Of a DNA stretch of 50,085 nucleotides, positions 38,615-46,394 are shown piece by piece. The notes below the pieces were generated by a model. It was given only the letters and a program-made list of their open reading frames with translations, searched no databases and was not told where the DNA came from. The DNA lies in NCBI GenBank assembly GCA_023441255.1, contig JAEZPW010000323.1, positions 1 to 50,085 of the forward strand. Direction: 5' to 3'. This DNA comes from Acidobacteriota bacterium. GTDB taxonomy: Bacteria; Acidobacteriota; Terriglobia; Terriglobales; Acidobacteriaceae. Made by a program: the position numbers and the translations under genes. The stretch's first letter is position 1. Every line of letters starts with the position of its first letter.

Positions 38615-39549
38615 CAAGGCTGTTGCGGAGCCACGACGCTTTCGCCGTAGACCTCTTCGAGAATGCGCTGGCCTCCGGCCGCAAGCAGTTTCTTCCCGAC
38701 TGTCTGGCCCAGGATTTCGGGGTCCTTTCCGGTCATGCTTTCGCGCAGAATCAGGATTCCGTCCGGTCGGGCTACGATCCCTCTCAGCTGAATCTGCCCG
38801 TTGGCGACAACGGCGTGAGCTCCGATCGGCACCTGGCACCCGCCGCCAAGTTCGTTGAGCAGCGCGCGCTCGGCCACGGTGGTTGCACGGGCATTTGAAT
38901 CATCGAGAAAACCGAGCAGATCGCGCATCCGAGTATCGCCCTCACGGATTTCTATGCCCAGAGCTCCCTGACCGGCGGCCGGACACATCACGTCGGGTGA
39001 GATCACCTGCTTCACCAGTTCGGTCTTGCCAAGACGGTTCAGTCCCGCAGCAGCCAGAACAATACCATCGTACTGCCCTTCCTCGAGCTTTCGGATGCGC
39101 GTGTCCACGTTGCCGCGCAAGGGATGAATTTCAAGGTCGCGCCGCATGAATTTGAGTTGGGCCTGCCGGCGCAGGCTGCTGGTCCCTACTCTTGCTCCCT
39201 GCGGCAGTTCGTCAATGCTGCTGTAACGCACTGATAAAAAGACGTCGTTGGGATGCTCGCGGGTCGTGATGGCCGCGATTTCGAAACCTGGAGGCAGTTC
39301 GGTAGGCAGGTCCTTAAGGCTGTGCACGGCCAGATCGACGCGGCCTTCTGCGAGAGCCTCCTCAATCTCCTTGGTAAACATGCCTTTGGTTCCGACCATT
39401 GCCAGTGCGACGTCGGTGATCTTGTCGCCGGTCGTCTTGATGATCTCGATTTCGATTTCGTGGCCGCGTTCGCGCAACAGAGCGGAAATATGATTGGCCT
39501 GCCACAGAGCTAATTGAGAACCGCGAGAACCGATGCGGAGCTTTGCCAT
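38614..39549 (-). CDS. hemC: Porphobilinogen deaminase (hydroxymethylbilane synthase)
   Basis: Joins four porphobilinogens into hydroxymethylbilane. The 311-residue product is of usual length. C238 in LGGGCQVPIGAHAV carries the dipyrromethane cofactor. The catalytic VDLAVHSLKDLPTELPPG (Asp in SLKD) and the arginine-rich GTSSLRRQAQL and LRGNVDTRIRKL blocks are complete. The start ATG follows the hemA stop with no gap, so translation is coupled. The stop codon touches a dispersed repeat. Confidence 0.97.
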   Translation of the reverse strand: MAKLRIGSRGSQLALWQANHISALLRERGHEIEIEIIKTTGDKITDVALAMVGTKGMFTKEIEEALAEGRVDLAVHSLKDLPTELPPGFEIAAITTREHPNDVFLSVRYSSIDELPQGARVGTSSLRRQAQLKFMRRDLEIHPLRGNVDTRIRKLEEGQYDGIVLAAAGLNRLGKTELVKQVISPDVMCPAAGQGALGIEIREGDTRMRDLLGFLDDSNARATTVAERALLNELGGGCQVPIGAHAVVANGQIQLRGIVARPDGILILRESMTGKDPEILGQTVGKKLLAAGGQRILEEVYGESVVAPQQP

Positions 39550-40908
39550 TTACGAGTTTGCTCCCTCGTCGCCTTTCGATGTGCCTGCGGCCGCGGCCAC
39601 GCGCTCCTCGCGCGCATTTCCGGACGTGTTGTCGCGCAGGCTTGCGGCATTGTTGTCACGCAGATTGAAAATGCGCCGGATCATGTCCACCACGGTGGTC
39701 GCTTCCTGCTGGCGCGCCGCCGTCTTGAGCGTCGTGATGGGCGTGTGCAAGATTTTGTTGATAATACCGCGCGAGAGCGCTTCGACTGCCATCTCCTGTT
39801 CCGGAGTGAGCTTCCCAAGGCGTCCACGCACGCGATCGATTTCGGCCTGCCGAATCGTTTCCAGTTGTTCCTGCAACGAGACGATGGTCGGAACCACGTT
39901 GATGGTCTGGAGCCTGGCGGTGAAGCGGGCGACTTCCTCCTCAATGAGGGCCTCGGCTCGCTGGGCTTCCTGGCTTCGGTCGGCGAGATTCGAGCTAACG
40001 ACTTGCTGCAGGTCGTCAATATCGTAGACGAAAATGCCGTCCAGGTCGTTCATGGCGGGATCGACGTCGCGGGGGACGGCGATATCGATGAAGAACATAG
40101 GACGGTTGCGGCGCTGCTTCAGGAAACGCTCGCCATGTTCACGTTTGAATATGGCGACGGGCGCGCCGGTTGAAGTGATGACAATGTCGGCCTTGTCGAC
40201 GGTGTCGTAAAGCTGGTCGAAACGGATGGCCTGCCCGTTGAACTTGGCCGCCAGGGCCTGCGCGCGTTCATGCGTGCGGTTGGCGACGAAGATGCTCCCG
40301 GCGCCGTGCGCAAGCAGATGGCGAGCCGCCAGTTCGATCATCTTGCCGGCGCCGACCATGTAGACGTGCTTCCCTGCCAGCGATCCGAAAATCTTCTTTG
40401 CCAGGTCGACGGCGACAGAGGCGACCGACACGGCTGACGTGCCTACTGAAGTCTCGTTGCGAACTTTCTTGGCCACCGCGAAGGACCGCGTGAAGAGCGC
40501 GTCGAGATGTGAGTTGACGGCGCCAACCCCGCGAGCGACAGCATAAGCTTCCTTTACCTGGCCAAGTATCTGGGGCTCGCCGACGACCATGGAGTCCAGG
40601 CTGGAAGCGACGCGGAAGACGTGCCGGATCGCTTCCTGCTCGCGATAGTCGTAAAGGTATCTTTCGAAATCCTGGCGTGACATCTGGAAGAAGTCCGCCA
40701 GAAAACCGTGCAGGTCGGCTTCGCAGTTGGTGGCACGGGCGACGAATTCAACGCGGTTGCAGGTGGAGACGATGAGGCCTTCTTCGATTCCGGGGTACGA
40801 GGCGAACCGCTGGACGGCGTCGGCCAGGCGCTTCTCGGGTATGGCGAAGCGTTCGCGCACGTCTACTGGAGCGGTCTTATGGTTCAGCCCTGTGAGAAGA
40901 AAGCTCAT
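39550..40908 (-). CDS. hemA: Glutamyl-tRNA reductase
   Basis: First committed enzyme of tetrapyrrole synthesis by the C5 route: reduces glutamyl-tRNA to glutamate-1-semialdehyde with NADPH. From ATG 40908 it has 452 residues. C50 in IVSTCNRVEF is the catalytic thiol, at the same number as in E. coli. ASSLDSMVVGEPQILGQVKE and the NADPH-binding VYMVGAGKMIELAARHL are present. The C-terminal dimerisation helices are followed by an Asn/Ala/Gly-rich tail. The longer open frame upstream lies within ccsA and is not used. The ATGA overlap with ccsA (40908-40905) and zero gap to hemC show one operon. hemL is not in the window. Confidence 0.96.
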   Translation of the reverse strand: MSFLLTGLNHKTAPVDVRERFAIPEKRLADAVQRFASYPGIEEGLIVSTCNRVEFVARATNCEADLHGFLADFFQMSRQDFERYLYDYREQEAIRHVFRVASSLDSMVVGEPQILGQVKEAYAVARGVGAVNSHLDALFTRSFAVAKKVRNETSVGTSAVSVASVAVDLAKKIFGSLAGKHVYMVGAGKMIELAARHLLAHGAGSIFVANRTHERAQALAAKFNGQAIRFDQLYDTVDKADIVITSTGAPVAIFKREHGERFLKQRRNRPMFFIDIAVPRDVDPAMNDLDGIFVYDIDDLQQVVSSNLADRSQEAQRAEALIEEEVARFTARLQTINVVPTIVSLQEQLETIRQAEIDRVRGRLGKLTPEQEMAVEALSRGIINKILHTPITTLKTAARQQEATTVVDMIRRIFNLRDNNAASLRDNTSGNAREERVAAAAGTSKGDEGANS

Positions 40909-41732
40909 GGCGCTACGAACCTGTGCACCCCACTGAAGTAGTTGGCGGCCCATGCGCCTATCGCCGCCAGGAAGGCGAACGTCGCCATGTAAGCCGCGCG
41001 ACGCCCGCGCCAGCCGGAGTTCCACCGTGTCCAGATGAGCAGAACGTAAACCACCCACATGAGCAGCGAGAGCATGACTTTCGGGTCGGCGAAGTATCGG
41101 GCGCCGAACTTCTGCTGCGCCAGCACAGCGCCCATCATGAGGCCGAACGTCATGAACGGGAAGCCTAGCATCAGCGACTTGTAGCCGATCTCGTCAATCA
41201 CCTCCAGAGCGGGCAGGCGTGAGAACATCCCGCCTGAGGTCGGGTTCTTCAACTTCGTTTTAAGGTTCTTGGACTGCACGAGGTAAAGCAGGCTGGCCGC
41301 GAAACTCAGAAACAAGGCCGCATACCCGGTGAAAATCAGGGCAATATGGGCGAAGACCCAGCCGCTTCGGAATAGAGGATTCGTGAGCTGCGGCGGACGT
41401 TGCGCGATTGCCGATGCAAACGTCAGCAGGAAGACTAGCGGAAAGATGAATATGCCGGGCGAGGTGGTCTTGTATTTGACGCGGACCACCATGAATCCAA
41501 ACATGATGAGGAAGGCCAGCAGCGATTCGGAATGGTGCACCGAGGCGAGCGTCACATGCTCGAGGACTGCCGCCTCCACCAGCGACACGAAATGGAAGAC
41601 CATACCCAGTCCGACGCTGGGCAAAATGAATTCGCGAGATAAGTAATCGCTCTTGCGGTTGAGTTGGGCCAGTGCGTAAAGCAGTCCGACCCCATAGAAC
41701 GCAACCGCGACACGCAGCCAAAGCAGGGGCAT
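40905..41732 (-). CDS. ccsA: CcsA/HemX-like cytochrome c assembly membrane protein
   Basis: A 275-residue membrane protein with about eight helices, of the cytochrome c assembly family (CcsA/ResC/CcmC-like, including HemX of Bacillus). Helices such as IFPLVFLLTFASAIAQ and WVFAHIALIFTGYAALFLSF are typical. ATG 41732 puts the first helix (LLWLRVAVAFYGVGLLYAL) at the start; an upstream in-frame start would add a polar leader. Its position at the head of hemA-hemC-hemD matches hemX in the hemAXCDBL operon of Bacillus, so it may set GluTR level or handle haem for cytochrome c. The classical WWD motif is not obvious to me, which favours HemX over a full CcsA. A TATAAT lies 114 bp upstream. Confidence 0.8.
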   Translation of the reverse strand: MPLLWLRVAVAFYGVGLLYALAQLNRKSDYLSREFILPSVGLGMVFHFVSLVEAAVLEHVTLASVHHSESLLAFLIMFGFMVVRVKYKTTSPGIFIFPLVFLLTFASAIAQRPPQLTNPLFRSGWVFAHIALIFTGYAALFLSFAASLLYLVQSKNLKTKLKNPTSGGMFSRLPALEVIDEIGYKSLMLGFPFMTFGLMMGAVLAQQKFGARYFADPKVMLSLLMWVVYVLLIWTRWNSGWRGRRAAYMATFAFLAAIGAWAANYFSGVHRFVAP

Positions 41733-41845
41733 AAACGATTTCCGCCGCCCAAGTCGAGCGCCATCGGGCACGATAGCAACGCCACCTCGGCGCGCCGTGC
41801 CCACCGGATCAAACGGCCACATCGAGGTGCAAGGCGGGTAAGCTG

Positions 41846-41851
41846 ATTATA
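41846..41851 (-). promoter_or_regulatory. Likely -10 box of the haem operon
   Basis: Perfect TATAAT on the - strand, 114 bp upstream of the ccsA/hemX start. No clear -35 box at standard spacing. It is the best promoter candidate for ccsA-hemA-hemC-hemD. Confidence 0.45.
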
Positions 41852-41935
41852 CAGTTTACAGGGACAGCCTACGCGGTGTCAGTCACAAGGAACTGTGACC
41901 CATGTCACACACCCATGCCGCCGGCCAATTGAGCC

Positions 41936-42024
41936 GTTGTCGTTCCTAGCGGAGGGAGCAATGTCTACCTCGGCTGATTTGCGGGGTAGGGGTTCCTCGT
42001 CCGTTCGCTCCTCGCAATGACAAC
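41936..42024. repeat. About 89-bp repeat element, inverted relative of 25874-25964
   Basis: This lies in the 402-bp gene-free stretch between ccsA/hemX and the next - strand gene (41733-42134). Its ends are GTTGTCGTTCC and GCAATGACAAC (9 of 11 paired). The inner GGTTCCTCGTCCGTTCGCTC matches, in inverted orientation, the text near 25885-25904. Beyond it, at 42037-42110, degenerate tandem units of GTACTGCCGCTGCTGCGAA type occur. The rest of the gap holds the TATAAT at 41846 and nothing else I can support. Confidence 0.7.
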
Positions 42025-42134
42025 CTCTATTGCCGGCTCTTACTGCCGGTTGTGCGAACGTACTGCCCGTGCTGCGAATGTACTGCCGCTGCTGCGAATG
42101 CGAATGTCTCGCCTGAAACAAATCGCACGTGGCT

Positions 42135-42497
42135 TCACCCGAGATCCAGCGTTTCCATAACTTCGGCGATATTCTCAGGTCCGATATTGAACTGGCGCGA
42201 TGAGTTCTTGAGGTCATCGACCTGGTCGAAGGCACTGAACAGTCGCATCTTGGCGGCGGCGTACTGTTCGGCTTCAGTCAGTTCGCGGCCGTTCTCTGCC
42301 GCCCAGGCTCGAAGGCCTTCCTCCTCCACAAAAATACTGATGGCGAAGTAAGTTGAACGATCGGCACTTACGTCGAAGACATACTCGTTGGCCGCGCTCA
42401 CGCCGGCTCCCGGCAGCGCGGGGCGCTTCCCCACGAAGTAATACTGATAAACGTACCCGGTCTGAGCGGTATAAGCCTTGAGTCGGCGAACGGTCAT
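42135..42497 (-). CDS. Conserved-looking small soluble protein, unknown
   Basis: A 120-residue protein without signal peptide or membrane segment, mixed in charge and rich in Glu and Ala in its second half. I do not recognise a family. The first half (TGYVYQYYFVGKRPA and YVFDVSADRSTYFAISIFV) reads as beta strands; the second (RELTEAEQYAAAKMRLFSAF) as helices. It starts 21 bp after the gene at 42519 ends, so the two are probably cotranscribed. Codon use and composition are like the neighbours. Confidence 0.65.
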   Translation of the reverse strand: MTVRRLKAYTAQTGYVYQYYFVGKRPALPGAGVSAANEYVFDVSADRSTYFAISIFVEEEGLRAWAAENGRELTEAEQYAAAKMRLFSAFDQVDDLKNSSRQFNIGPENIAEVMETLDLG

Positions 42498-42518
42498 GGC
42501 ATCGGTTCTCCGGCGGAG

Positions 42519-43388
42519 TCACGGCAGCGTTTCGAATTTGACGGGACCCAGCGTCTCCCGGATCTGCTGCAACAGCGAATCGGCCATTTCCTGCACCTGA
42601 GTAAGTTCGTCGGGCGGATTTTCCAGTAAGGCAATATTGGCCTCGAAAGTGAGCTTAGCCTGTTTCACATCGGAGAAGAAGGTCGACGCGGAACGGATGA
42701 GGTTCGCTCTGTGCTCAGGCCCGGCCGTGTCGCAGGCCTTCGATTTTTCGTTCGAACATATTCGCTTGTAAGCGGCGAATTCGGCCAAAGCGTCCTGGCC
42801 CTGCTGGTGGGCAATCTCGGTGTCCGCTTCGACCAGGTATTCGGCTTGCGCGTAGAGACCGCTTGTTTGAGGCCGACGGTTCACTGCGTTGGCGGAGGCA
42901 TGGGCGGCAGCGGTCACAAGGGCCTGCGCCTGATCGCCCGGAAGAGGCACCGTAAACAGCTGAACTTCCGTCATCTCGTTGTAGTGGCCGACCGCCCGGA
43001 CCGCAGCTTCGGGAACGACGCTGTGGGTAAAGTAGGCGATGCGGTCACGGACGTCGGCGATACCTATGGGGCGCTGGTTGAAGTCAACCAGACGTTGCAG
43101 GTCGTCAGCCGTCGCCCCACGACTATGGGCTGCAATAGCTTCCGCCAGGGTCATGGGAGCAAGCGGAACAACTTTGAAGGAGGTAACGAGAGCGCCTTCA
43201 GTGAATACCTGCATCAGTTCGTTGCCGAACTGGGCGCGGTACTCACCGCGACCGACGGCCTGAAACTCGGGTGGCATGAAGTCGTCTCGCTGCCCGACTT
43301 CGACTCCGTGATACGCGGCGGCGCTGACGGACACAACAGCTGTGCAGATGATGACGGCGGTGCGGAATACCACTGCCAGCGGCCTCAT
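42519..43388 (-). CDS. Secreted protein, unknown
   Basis: A 289-residue protein with a signal peptide (FRTAVIICTAVVSVSAAAYH). The mature part is soluble and mainly helical in its second half, for example AQALVTAAAHASANAVNRRP and ADSLLQQIRETLGPVKFETL. Two cysteines (in KRICSNEKSKACDT) could form a disulfide. I do not recognise a domain. It is likely cotranscribed with the small protein gene downstream (42135-42497). It is presumably periplasmic, and no enzyme motif is evident. Confidence 0.65.
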   Translation of the reverse strand: MRPLAVVFRTAVIICTAVVSVSAAAYHGVEVGQRDDFMPPEFQAVGRGEYRAQFGNELMQVFTEGALVTSFKVVPLAPMTLAEAIAAHSRGATADDLQRLVDFNQRPIGIADVRDRIAYFTHSVVPEAAVRAVGHYNEMTEVQLFTVPLPGDQAQALVTAAAHASANAVNRRPQTSGLYAQAEYLVEADTEIAHQQGQDALAEFAAYKRICSNEKSKACDTAGPEHRANLIRSASTFFSDVKQAKLTFEANIALLENPPDELTQVQEMADSLLQQIRETLGPVKFETLP

Positions 43389-43457
43389 AACCGTTTAGAT
43401 GATACGCCCTCGCTCGAAACAGATTAGAACGCCTATGCCCCGTCGCTCGTCGGCTGG

Positions 43458-44123
43458 TCAGCCGATTTTGGTGGCAACGGCAATGCCGTCCCGCAGCGGC
43501 AATATGGTGGTGTTCAAGCCGGGCGCCGCGAAAAGCATCTGGTTGAACTCGCGGATCGCCTTGGTCTGGTTGTCATTATGGCTGGCATCGGCCACGTCGC
43601 CGTGCCACAGCACGTTGTCGGAGACGAACAGGCCACCCTTGCGCAGACGGGGAACGGCCACCCGAAAAACTCGCGGATAATCTTCCTTGTCCACGTCATT
43701 GAAGATGATGTCGAATTCAGACTTCCGTTCGGACAAGATCTCCAGGGCATCCCCGACCCTCACTTCGACCTGATGCTGCACGCCTGCCCGCTCGAAGAAC
43801 CTGCGCGCCTGATCGGCATTAGCACGGTCTCCGTCGGTATAAATGACCCGGCCCTCGGGGCCCACGCCGCGAGCCCACCAGATTGTGGAATAGCCGATGG
43901 CCGAACCCATTTCAAAGATGGTTTTGGCACCGCTCAGTTGCGCGAGTTGGTAGAACAGGCGCCCGACCAGCGGGCCGACGATGGGAACGTGGCGTTCGGC
44001 CGCCAGTTTCTCCATTTCGGCGAGGACCGGATCGCGCGCGGGCGTCAGGCTATAGAGGTATTCTTCGACGGCGGGATTGGTGATCCCGCCCATTTTCCAA
44101 GACGGACGCGTACTTTCTGCCAT
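43458..44123 (-). CDS. SAM-dependent O-methyltransferase (catechol/caffeoyl-CoA type)
   Basis: A 221-residue methyltransferase of the O-methyltransferase family 3 (PF01596-type). The SAM-binding FEMGSAIGYSTIWWARGVG lies near residue 75. The acidic D in YTDGDR ends strand 2. The metal-binding FDIIFNDVDKEDYPRV and LFVSDNVLWHGDV complete the core. Family members methylate catechols or caffeoyl-CoA using Mg2+. The substrate is unknown. It lies 22 bp downstream of the UPF0173 hydrolase gene, probably in the same transcript. Confidence 0.88.
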   Translation of the reverse strand: MAESTRPSWKMGGITNPAVEEYLYSLTPARDPVLAEMEKLAAERHVPIVGPLVGRLFYQLAQLSGAKTIFEMGSAIGYSTIWWARGVGPEGRVIYTDGDRANADQARRFFERAGVQHQVEVRVGDALEILSERKSEFDIIFNDVDKEDYPRVFRVAVPRLRKGGLFVSDNVLWHGDVADASHNDNQTKAIREFNQMLFAAPGLNTTILPLRDGIAVATKIG

Positions 44124-44145
44124 GTACTTGCTCTAGATACTCGTA

Positions 44146-44883
44146 TTATCGGTGCCCTGCCAACGCCGTTTCGGTCGAGCCAACAGTCTCGCCCGGTTTC
44201 AATTCGAGCACTTCCACCCCGACGGTTTCGAGCCGCTCCCGCAGGTCATTGGGCGTGCCCGTGAGCAGCGGGAACGTGGCGAAATGCATGGGGATCACGA
44301 CCTTCGGCTTCAACATGCCGCAGGCGTAAGCGGCGTCTCGCGGAGACATGGTGAAATGATCGCCGATTGGAAGCATGGCGATCTCGGGATGATAGAGGTC
44401 GTGAATGATCTCCATGTCCTTGAAGGCCGCGGTGTCGCCGGCGTGATAGATCCTCAGGCCGTTCGAGAACTCGACGACATAGCCGCAGGCTTCGCCGCCA
44501 TAGATAATCTGGTCGCCATCCTGGATACCGCAGGAGTGCACGGCGTGGGTCATGCTGATTTTGAGGTCGCCGACTTTCTGGGTGCCGCCCTTGTTCATCG
44601 GAGAGACCTGCTTTACTCCCTTTTTCTGGAGCCACATACAAAGCTCGAAGATGCCGACCACCATGGGGTCGTGCTTACGAGCTATTTCGACGGCGTCACC
44701 TATGTGGTCGAAGTGACCATGTGTTGCGAGAATCAAATCCACTTTGTTGATGCTCTTCTCGCTCTCGGGGCAGGCGGGATTGTTCATGACCCAGGGATCG
44801 ATCAGAACGGTCTTTCCCTCGGGGGTCTCGATCCGGAATGTTGAGTGCCCGAGCCAGGTCAGCTTGATGCCGTTGAAATCCAC
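44146..44883 (-). CDS. UPF0173-type metal-dependent hydrolase (metallo-beta-lactamase fold)
   Basis: A 245-residue hydrolase with the metal-binding motif THGHFDHIGDAV (H55, H57, D59, H60) and the upstream LTWLGHSTFRIETPEGKTVL text typical of the UPF0173/YtkL family. Further ligands lie in THAVHSCG, YHAGDTAAF and VIPMHFATFP. GTG 44883 is chosen because a perfect AAGGAGGT lies about five bases upstream. The family is widespread but its substrates are poorly known. The promoter region is shared divergently with hpt. Confidence 0.9.
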   Translation of the reverse strand: MDFNGIKLTWLGHSTFRIETPEGKTVLIDPWVMNNPACPESEKSINKVDLILATHGHFDHIGDAVEIARKHDPMVVGIFELCMWLQKKGVKQVSPMNKGGTQKVGDLKISMTHAVHSCGIQDGDQIIYGGEACGYVVEFSNGLRIYHAGDTAAFKDMEIIHDLYHPEIAMLPIGDHFTMSPRDAAYACGMLKPKVVIPMHFATFPLLTGTPNDLRERLETVGVEVLELKPGETVGSTETALAGHR

Positions 44884-45011
44884 GGTACACCTCCTTGCGC
44901 GACCGTCATTCTATTCGGTGGCGGTCGTGTGCTTCAACGTTGCGGAAATTCAGCATGGTTCTTCAGCCCTCAATCGTTTAAGCTAAAAACTCTCGCAGAA
45001 CAAACACAACT

Positions 45012-45590
45012 ATGTCCGAACTCAAGGTGCTCTTCTCTCGCGAGCAGATCGCGAAACGTGTCGGCGAAATGGCGGCAGAGATCTCACGCGATTTTGCCGG
45101 TGAATCCGTCATCCTGGTCGGCGTGCTCAAGGGCGCAACCATCTTCCTGTCAGACCTGGCACGCAACGTGACTCTGGATGCGACGTTCGACTTCATCGGA
45201 GTATCCAGCTACGGCAATGGCAAGCAGTCCAGCGGCGAGGTAAAGCTGACCAAGGATGTGGAGCAGCCACTTACGGGCAAGAACGTCATCTTGGTAGAAG
45301 ACATCCTGGATACGGGCCTGACGATGATGTACCTGCGCAAGATGTTTCTGGCGCACCAGCCGAAGTCGCTGAAAATAGCCACGCTCCTGGACAAGGCATG
45401 CCGCAGGCAGCAACCTGTCCAGGCCGACTATGTGGGGTTCACGATACCGGACGAATTTGTGATCGGCTACGGCATGGACTACGCCGAGCGCTATCGCAAC
45501 CTGGGCGACATTTGCATTCTGACGCCCGATGCCGGCACGGCAACAGACAACAAGAACTCGCAGGAGCCTGCATTGACTCCCACGAAGTAA
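45012..45590 (+). CDS. hpt: Hypoxanthine phosphoribosyltransferase
   Basis: Salvages hypoxanthine (and often guanine) to IMP/GMP with PRPP. The 192-residue product has the PRPP loop VILVEDILDTGLTM, the flexible-loop region near SSYGNGKQSSGEVKLTKD, and the C-terminal VGFTIPDEFVIGYGMDYAERYR block that holds the purine. The last about 15 residues (TDNKNSQEPALTPTK) are an extra polar tail. deoC follows after 18 bp, so the two nucleoside/nucleotide-salvage genes form one unit ending at the terminator near 46316. Confidence 0.95.
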   Translation: MSELKVLFSREQIAKRVGEMAAEISRDFAGESVILVGVLKGATIFLSDLARNVTLDATFDFIGVSSYGNGKQSSGEVKLTKDVEQPLTGKNVILVEDILDTGLTMMYLRKMFLAHQPKSLKIATLLDKACRRQQPVQADYVGFTIPDEFVIGYGMDYAERYRNLGDICILTPDAGTATDNKNSQEPALTPTK

Positions 45591-45608
45591 CCCGGGCTGA
45601 GAACAAGA

Positions 45609-46295
45609 ATGTCAACTGCACCGAAGATTGATTGGAATACTGTCGCTCGCGCGATCGACCACACCGTTTTGAAGCCGGAAGCGACGCCCGAACAGGTTAT
45701 CAAGTTGTGTGCCGAGGCGAAGCAGTACGGCTTCGCCGCCGTCTGCGTACAGCCATGCTACGTCGAACTGGCTGCGGCGGAGTTGAAAGGAACACCCGTC
45801 AAAGTCGCCAGCGTGGTGGGCTTCCCACAGGGAGCCACGCTCACCAGCGTGAAGGCATTTGAGGCTTCCGAAGCCGCAAGACTGGGCGCCGCCGAGATTG
45901 ATATGGTCATCAACATCGGAGCGCTGAAGGCCGGCAACAGGAAGTACGTGGAAGACGATATCTGCGCCGTCGCAGAGGCTTCGCACAAAGGCGGCGCGAT
46001 TCTGAAGGTGATCATCGAAACCGCGCTGCTTTCCCGGGATGAGAAGATTACGGCCTGCGAGTTGTCGGTTGCGGCGGGGGCCGACTTCGTCAAGACGTCT
46101 ACGGGATTCTCCACAGCGGGAGCAACGGTCGAAGATGTTGCCCTGATGCGGTCCGTGGTGGGCGAGAAGCTAGGTGTGAAAGCGGCAGGGGGCATCCGCA
46201 CCGCTGCCGATGCGCTCCGAATGTTGCAGGCGGGAGCGAACCGAATCGGGGCGAGCGCTTCCGTGGCGATCGTGCGAGAGCTTGGCGCGGAATAG
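45609..46295 (+). CDS. deoC: Deoxyribose-phosphate aldolase
   Basis: Splits 2-deoxyribose-5-phosphate into acetaldehyde and glyceraldehyde-3-phosphate. The 228-residue product has K162 in DFVKTSTGF as Schiff-base lysine, AAEIDMVINIGALKAG with the catalytic Asp, and GVKAAGGIRTAADALRML near the end with the second lysine. An extra polar N-terminus of about ten residues precedes DHTVLKPEATPEQV. GAACAAGA lies upstream of the ATG. Cotranscribed with hpt. Confidence 0.96.
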   Translation: MSTAPKIDWNTVARAIDHTVLKPEATPEQVIKLCAEAKQYGFAAVCVQPCYVELAAAELKGTPVKVASVVGFPQGATLTSVKAFEASEAARLGAAEIDMVINIGALKAGNRKYVEDDICAVAEASHKGGAILKVIIETALLSRDEKITACELSVAAGADFVKTSTGFSTAGATVEDVALMRSVVGEKLGVKAAGGIRTAADALRMLQAGANRIGASASVAIVRELGAE

Positions 46296-46315
46296 CTTCA
46301 GAAGCGTGCGGCAGT

Positions 46316-46340
46316 GGGTGGCGCAGGTCGCCACCCTTTT
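46316..46340 (+). terminator. Intrinsic terminator of hpt-deoC
   Basis: Perfect 8-bp stem GGGTGGCG / CGCCACCC with 5-nt loop CAGGT, followed by TTTTCGTTTCG, 20 bp after the deoC stop. Confidence 0.9.
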
Positions 46341-46394
46341 CGTTTCGTGCGGTAAGCGCGCTGAGTGAACGCTGTTCTCTTGCTATGATGTCCT

